Shown here: positions 4,563 to 9,153 of the stretch, one piece after another
How positions within the stretch are numbered: the first letter of the stretch is position 1
Layout: each line of letters starts with the position of its first letter
From: Candidatus Iainarchaeum sp.
GTDB taxonomy: Archaea > Iainarchaeota > Iainarchaeia > Iainarchaeales > GCA-2688035
Length of the DNA: 9,153 nt
Assembly (NCBI GenBank): GCA_028712575.1
Contig: JAQTPU010000030.1
Coordinates: 1-9,153, forward strand
Reading direction: 5' to 3'
The notes under the pieces: model-generated
The model's input: only the letters and a program-made list of their open reading frames with translations
Database searches by the model: none
Told to the model about the DNA's origin: nothing
Position numbers and translations under genes: made by a program

Positions 4563-7295
4563 ATGAACAATGCTTTTTCAGAGGAAAAAATTTCCTGGCA
4601 CAGTTTCAGCAGCGAAGAGGCCTGCAGGAAGCTGGAAACAGACCTTGAAAACGGGCTTTCCGGGAATGAGGCGGAAAAAAGGCTTGGCTTTTTCGGCGAG
4701 AACAAGATTGAAAAAAAAACGTCTTTGAATGCATTTAAAATCCTTGCAAACCAGTTTTCAAGCTTTTTGGTCTGGCTGCTGGTTGTTGCTGCCGCAATTT
4801 CTTTTGCCATAGGCGGGGAAATGGATGCAATGGCGATTATTGCAATAATAATCCTGAATTCCGCGCTTGGATTCTGGCAGGAGTTCAAGGCAGAAAAGGC
4901 AATGGATGCTCTCCGGAAAATGGCTGCAACAAAGGCAGTTGCCATAAGGAACGGCTTGGAAAAGCCCGTTGATTCCGCGCTTCTCGTGCCAGGGGACATA
5001 ATTGTGCTGCGGGAAGGGGACAAGGTTCCGGCTGATGCGAGGATAATTTTTTCAGTGAACCTAAAAACAAGCGAATCCGCCTTGAGCGGGGAAAGCAATC
5101 CAGTAGGCAAGCACACTGAAAAAATCCCGCCTGAAACGCAGATTGCGGACAGGAAAAACATGCTTTTCATGAACACTGCTGTTGTTTACGGCAGGGGAAA
5201 GGCGCTTGTAACAGGCACTGGAAAAAACACAGAATTCGGAAAAATAAGCTCGCTGATGCAGGAAATTGAAAAGGAAAAAACCCCTTTGGAAAAAAACATT
5301 GATTCTTTTGGAAAAAAGCTCGGAATTGCAGTCCTGCTTATTTGCATTGCGATTTTTGCAATAGGCGTGCTCTCCGGCAACGAACTGAAGCTGATGTTTT
5401 TCACTGCAGTCAGCCTTGCTGTTGCCGCAGTTCCTGAAGGCCTGACAGCGGTTGTTACAATCACCCTTGCCCTGGGCATGAAGGCAATGGCAAAAAAAAA
5501 TGCGCTCATAAGGAAAATGTCTGCTGTTGAAACCCTGGGAAGCACGAGCGTAATCTGCTCCGACAAAACAGGCACTCTTACAAAAAACGAGCTTACCGTA
5601 GAAAAGGTCTTCTGCAACAATTCGCTTTTTGAAGTAAGCGGCTCCGGATTCAATGCGGAAGGAAAAATCACTTTTGAAAAAAAGGAAATTTCGCTTTCAG
5701 AAGAAAAAGAACTGGAACTGCTGCTTCAGACAGGGGTTTTGTGCAATAATGCGAATTTTTCCGGGAATGATTCAACAGGCGATCCCACGGAAATAGCTTT
5801 GCTGGCGGCAGCAAAAAAAGCAGGCATTGAAAAGCACGGACTTGAAAAAGAATTCTCATTCATAGGCGAAAGGCCTTTTGATTCCGAAAGGAAAATGATG
5901 AGCGTAATTTTCAGGGGCAGGGCAGGGACAATTATTTTCTGCAAGGGCAGTGCCGAGGCATTGCTTGAAAAAAGCACGAAAATCCTTGAAGGCGGAAAGG
6001 AAAATCCGCTTGCAAAGGCAGGCCGTGCAGGAATAATTTCAAGGACAAACGAGCTTGCGGAAAAGGGATACAGGGTTCTGGGTTTTGCATTCAAGAAAGC
6101 CGGCGCATCAGGAATTGAGGAAACCAAAAACATTGAATCCGGGCTTGTATTCATAGGGCTGTGCGCAATGATTGATGCGCCCAGGGAAGAGGCGCTTGAA
6201 GCGATAAAAACCTGCCAGAAAGCGGGAATAGAGGTCAAAATGATTACTGGCGACCACCTGCTAACTGCTGTTGCAGTCGCAAAAAGCCTCGGAATAATGA
6301 AAGAAGGGGATCTTGCGGTTACTGGCAAAGACCTCGAGGGAATGACCGGCCCTGAGCTTGACGAAAAAATAGGCAGAATAAAGGTTTTTGCGCGTGTAAA
6401 TCCCGAACACAAACTGGATATTGTAAGGGCATTGCAGAAAAAGGGGGAAGTTGTTGCAATGACAGGCGACGGGATAAACGATGCCCCTGCATTGAAGGCG
6501 TCAGACATAGGCGTTGCAATGGGAATTACTGGGACAGAAGTAAGCAAGGAAGCCGCCGACATGGTTGTCCTGGATGACAATTTTGCAACAATAGTTTCGG
6601 CTGTGCGCGAGGGAAGAAGGGTTTTTGCAAACATAAAAAATTTTGTAAAATACCTTCTTGGTGCGAATTCCGCGGAAGTCCTGCTTATACTGCTTGCAAT
6701 ATTGCTGGCTTTTTTTACAGGCAATTCAAACTGGGCCCTGCCTCTCGCGCCTGTGCAGTTATTATTCATTAATTTAATAACAGACGGCCTGCCTGCAATT
6801 GCAATAGGGAACGAGGCCTCAAGGGAAGAGCTTATGCGCCAGAAGCCGAGGGCAAAAAAAACAGGCATTCTTGACAATACGATTTCTTTTATAATTGTTT
6901 CAGGAATTGCGGGCGCAGTTGTTTCGCTTGCCGCTTTCGGCATAGGGCTTTCATACGGGGAAACAACAGGGAGAACAATGGCATTTGCCACGCTGATTCT
7001 TTTTGAAACAGCGCTTGCCTTCAACTGCAGGTCAGAAAAAAACGCTTTCCAAACAAGCCCCTTTGGAAACAGGGGGCTTGTTCTTGCTGCAATCCTGTCA
7101 ATAGCGGCACTGGCAGCCACAGTGACTGTTCCGGGCCTGCAGGCCCTGATTGGCACAACTGGATTAAGCCCTGCCCAATGGGCTGTTTCAGCCTGCCTTG
7201 CGCTTGTTGCACTGGCAATCCCGTTTCTTGAAAAGCCCCTTCAAAAAATTTTTTCAGGAAAGGCTTTCCAAAAAGCGCATACGAAAAGTATTTAA
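4563..7295 (+). CDS. P2A-type (SERCA-like) calcium-transporting P-type ATPase
   Basis: The 910-residue membrane pump has the full P-type layout. An N-terminal cation-ATPase domain ('WHSFSSEEACRKLETDLENG') precedes M1-M2 and an actuator loop with SGES (175-178). M4 carries 'AAVPEGLTAVVT', the phosphorylation motif is 'CSDKTGTLT' with Asp334, the nucleotide domain includes 'GDPTE' and 'CKGSAE', and the hinge is 'TGDGINDAP' near 635. Six C-terminal helices follow. Ca2+ ligands of SERCA all have counterparts: Glu292 (E309), Asn702 and Glu705 (N768, E771), Asn737, Thr740 and Asp741 (N796, T799, D800), and Glu815 (E908). Both sites may therefore work, and Ca2+ export from the cytoplasm is likely. 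The actuator motif is SGES rather than TGES, and PEGL is followed by Thr rather than Pro. An in-frame ATG at 4548 would add 'MIGWI', but the embedded TATA box and the family N-terminus favour 4563. It follows the acetyltransferase gene closely. Confidence 0.93.
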   Translation: MNNAFSEEKISWHSFSSEEACRKLETDLENGLSGNEAEKRLGFFGENKIEKKTSLNAFKILANQFSSFLVWLLVVAAAISFAIGGEMDAMAIIAIIILNSALGFWQEFKAEKAMDALRKMAATKAVAIRNGLEKPVDSALLVPGDIIVLREGDKVPADARIIFSVNLKTSESALSGESNPVGKHTEKIPPETQIADRKNMLFMNTAVVYGRGKALVTGTGKNTEFGKISSLMQEIEKEKTPLEKNIDSFGKKLGIAVLLICIAIFAIGVLSGNELKLMFFTAVSLAVAAVPEGLTAVVTITLALGMKAMAKKNALIRKMSAVETLGSTSVICSDKTGTLTKNELTVEKVFCNNSLFEVSGSGFNAEGKITFEKKEISLSEEKELELLLQTGVLCNNANFSGNDSTGDPTEIALLAAAKKAGIEKHGLEKEFSFIGERPFDSERKMMSVIFRGRAGTIIFCKGSAEALLEKSTKILEGGKENPLAKAGRAGIISRTNELAEKGYRVLGFAFKKAGASGIEETKNIESGLVFIGLCAMIDAPREEALEAIKTCQKAGIEVKMITGDHLLTAVAVAKSLGIMKEGDLAVTGKDLEGMTGPELDEKIGRIKVFARVNPEHKLDIVRALQKKGEVVAMTGDGINDAPALKASDIGVAMGITGTEVSKEAADMVVLDDNFATIVSAVREGRRVFANIKNFVKYLLGANSAEVLLILLAILLAFFTGNSNWALPLAPVQLLFINLITDGLPAIAIGNEASREELMRQKPRAKKTGILDNTISFIIVSGIAGAVVSLAAFGIGLSYGETTGRTMAFATLILFETALAFNCRSEKNAFQTSPFGNRGLVLAAILSIAALAATVTVPGLQALIGTTGLSPAQWAVSACLALVALAIPFLEKPLQKIFSGKAFQKAHTKSI

Positions 7296-7333
7296 ACCAC
7301 TTAAATCTAATTATGTACTAAATTAAAACATAA

Positions 7334-7341
7334 TTTTTTTT
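7334..7341 (+). terminator. T8 terminator of the Ca2+ ATPase gene
   Basis: Eight consecutive Ts lie 39-46 nt after the pump's stop codon in AT-rich DNA without a hairpin, as expected for archaeal termination. Confidence 0.6.
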
Positions 7342-7343
7342 AC

Positions 7344-7370
7344 TTGAATAAAATTTTGCGGATAAATACT
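7344..7370 (+). promoter_or_regulatory. Putative TATA region of the secreted surface protein gene
   Basis: Two candidate boxes are present: TTGAATAAAA (7344-7353), which would start transcription near 7376 with a leader of about 9 nt, and GATAAATACT (7361-7370), which is 20 bp from the ATG and would imply a leaderless mRNA. I cannot choose between them. Confidence 0.45.
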
Positions 7371-7384
7371 TTGGGCTTGATTCC

Positions 7385-9153
7385 ATGAAAACTTTTTTTA
7401 GGGTATTAATTTTCACAGTAATTTTTATAGCCATTTTTTCAGCTGTCAATGCGACTGCGGCTGCAGGAGTCCTGAAGGCGTATGATGCACGCGGAGCACA
7501 TCATGCAAATGCCGGCGAAGATTTTAACCTGTCAATAAAAACCGCCAGCACAGCGGATGTGAATTCGGATTATAATTATGCGGTCTTCTTCAGATGGGAC
7601 GCGATAAATTACGGTGCGCAGTCCGGCTCAAGAAAAAACTGGGACCTGAATGTTGTTGACGCGAACCTCGGCGCGCTAAGCGATGAAAATGTAATTCCCG
7701 GAAGGATAATCGGCGGAGGCTGCTTGAGCAACCTTCACCAGGCAGCCGACCAGCTGGATATGAACATCATTCGATTTGTAAGAAGCGATGCGAACACTTT
7801 TGAAGTGAAAATAACAGTGCCTGTTGATGCAAACCACCAGGATATGAACGGAAAGGCAGGGGCAATAGAATTATGGAGACTTGAAACGGGAACAGAAGTG
7901 GGCGCACAGGCATACAATGGCGGCATAGAAGTCATAAGGCAGTATGTCTGCACAAGCATTGATGCAAATGTAAGTTTCATAGTGGGGCCTGCAATAGTAA
8001 TAAGCCCGGAATTCGGGGAAATTGACGGCAATGTAACTGTTTTCGGATACGGCTTCCCTATAGATGCGAATGTAAGGCTCAAATTTAAGGACATCAACGG
8101 CGCAATAAAAGACATGAATTTTTTGGATGTAAATGCAGCAAGCTATAATCCTTACTCGCAGGCAAATGCAAATGAAGGGGACTGGAACCAGCAGAGATGG
8201 CTTGTCGGAGACACAAACATGTTCAAAAAAGGCAATGCAAGCTGGCTTACAGGCGCATTAAGCCCGTTCCAGGGCTATGTCATCAGGCCTGATGCGAACG
8301 GAGAATTTGATGTTAATATACAAGTGCCTTTCACACTGGCCCTTGCAGGACCCGGCGGAGTGCCTGACAATAATATCATGGTGGATATCAACAGTGCAAG
8401 GACACCCCAATATGTCAAGGATTTGAATGCAACAGCAACAATCATAATAACGCCGGGCTTTACAATGTCTGAAGATGAAAATGTGACAATTGGAATTTGC
8501 CGGGACTCAAACGGTGGCTATAACACATGCAAAGCAGCGAGTTCTAGCCAGACTTTCCAAAGAGTCTCCATAGAAGATGCAATGAGAAGCGGAATGATAC
8601 GGAACCAGGGCCAGGTTTCGGGATTCCAGGTGCAATTAAAAAGCGGCGGCATAATGGTTGCGCAGCTGAAAATGAATTCCGACATGAACATGGCAATGGG
8701 TCCGAGAAGAGATTACAGCCAGGATATGACTGCAAGTTCAGGCAGGGCAAAAATTGATTCAGATACAATGCCTGAATTCGGAACAGACCCATTTGGAAAC
8801 CCCATTGATGCAAATATTACTCTTTACAACATAAAATCAACAGGCGCAATTCCAATAATGACGAGAAATGGAATAATGTGCCCTGCAACAGTCTGCAAAA
8901 ATCTGGATGGAGGGGCATTTTCAACTACTGAAATATACACTGCCACTGACGGGACTCCAAGCTGGATTTACAATTCGGCTGCAGGCGATGGGAACATCAC
9001 GTTCAGGGTAAGCGGTTTTTCAGAATACAGCGCGGGAAGCCTTTACCTGACAGTGACCGGAGATGCAAATTCAGGCAGGGAATTCTTTACAAGGGACGGG
9101 AATTTCACAGTCATATTTACATACAGGGACACGAATTACCAGGACCAGAACGG
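7385..9153 (+). CDS. Large secreted surface protein, Asp-Ala-Asn rich (3' partial)
   Basis: The frame runs without a stop from the ATG at 7385 past the window end (589 complete codons). Residues 1-23 form a signal peptide: 'MKTFFR' then a hydrophobic core 'VLIFTVIFIAIFSAV', with likely cleavage after VNA (23) or ATA (25). The rest is polar and beta-rich. 'ISPEFGEIDGNVTVFGYGF' (about 206-225) matches the pattern of IPT/TIG immunoglobulin-like domains, and 'SGFSEYSAGSLYLTV' near the visible end resembles a motif seen in archaeal envelope proteins. Nine N-X-S/T sequons lie in the mature part. The tripeptide DAN occurs eight times (Asp 92, 135, 148, 193, 227, 303, 475, 560) at irregular spacing. 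No catalytic motif is recognised. A role in the cell envelope or adhesion is inferred; the C-terminus, which would show the anchor, is missing. AT-rich DNA precedes the ATG and no Shine-Dalgarno is visible. Confidence 0.88.
   Translation, partial: MKTFFRVLIFTVIFIAIFSAVNATAAAGVLKAYDARGAHHANAGEDFNLSIKTASTADVNSDYNYAVFFRWDAINYGAQSGSRKNWDLNVVDANLGALSDENVIPGRIIGGGCLSNLHQAADQLDMNIIRFVRSDANTFEVKITVPVDANHQDMNGKAGAIELWRLETGTEVGAQAYNGGIEVIRQYVCTSIDANVSFIVGPAIVISPEFGEIDGNVTVFGYGFPIDANVRLKFKDINGAIKDMNFLDVNAASYNPYSQANANEGDWNQQRWLVGDTNMFKKGNASWLTGALSPFQGYVIRPDANGEFDVNIQVPFTLALAGPGGVPDNNIMVDINSARTPQYVKDLNATATIIITPGFTMSEDENVTIGICRDSNGGYNTCKAASSSQTFQRVSIEDAMRSGMIRNQGQVSGFQVQLKSGGIMVAQLKMNSDMNMAMGPRRDYSQDMTASSGRAKIDSDTMPEFGTDPFGNPIDANITLYNIKSTGAIPIMTRNGIMCPATVCKNLDGGAFSTTEIYTATDGTPSWIYNSAAGDGNITFRVSGFSEYSAGSLYLTVTGDANSGREFFTRDGNFTVIFTYRDTNYQDQN

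Noticed and set aside
5726..7156. 476-codon open frame antisense to the Ca2+ pump
   Set aside because: It is a shadow: Ser/Ala/Pro-rich, no domain, and fully inside a gene with every P-type ATPase motif.
7735..8115. Minus-strand frame of 126 codons inside the secreted protein gene
   Set aside because: The + strand frame has a signal peptide and stays open for 589 codons; the minus frame is Ser/Thr/Pro-rich antisense.

Overview
The window reads as archaeal chromosome, most likely from a small-genome DPANN-type lineage. That placement is inference; the archaeal call itself is firmer. The support is TATA-box promoters about 20-30 bp ahead of most starts, oligo-T terminators, very short or absent leaders with few Shine-Dalgarno sites, a tRNA-Gln gene without encoded CCA, and archaeal-type proteins (KaiC-like ATPase, DUF192, cis-prenyltransferase, Cys-rich membrane-anchored surface protein). 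Genes are tightly packed, and one promoter is embedded in the end of the preceding gene.

Layout. (1) 1-975, +: 3' part of a cysteine-rich surface protein with a C-terminal membrane anchor, meeting a convergent gene with a 4-bp overlap. (2) 972-1509, -: a two-gene unit, a 56-residue basic protein followed by a DUF192 protein. (3) 1510-1616: divergent promoter pair. (4) 1626-2324, +: cis-prenyltransferase. (5) 2325-2667: tRNA-Gln(CTG) surrounded by four hairpin-forming inverted repeats. (6) 2668-3408, -: single-domain KaiC-like ATPase. (7) 3409-3688: no convincing protein gene, but two AT-rich hairpins, a likely promoter, a GC-rich stretch that folds like an H/ACA guide RNA, and a T8 run. (8) 3689-3959, +: a roughly 90-residue gene apparently broken by two single-base losses. 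(9) 4025-4528, +: GNAT-like acetyltransferase. (10) 4563-7295, +: P2A (SERCA-type) Ca2+ ATPase. (11) 7385 to the window end, +: start of a large secreted surface protein, open at the edge.

How the genes may relate: the cis-prenyltransferase would make the polyprenyl (dolichyl-type) lipid that carries glycans for N-glycosylation. The two surface proteins at the window edges carry many N-X-S/T sequons and are plausible substrates. The Ca2+ pump, KaiC-like protein, DUF192 pair and acetyltransferase show no evident pathway link to one another. The items most worth checking are the H/ACA-like RNA candidate at 3574-3657 and the frameshifted small gene at 3689-3959.
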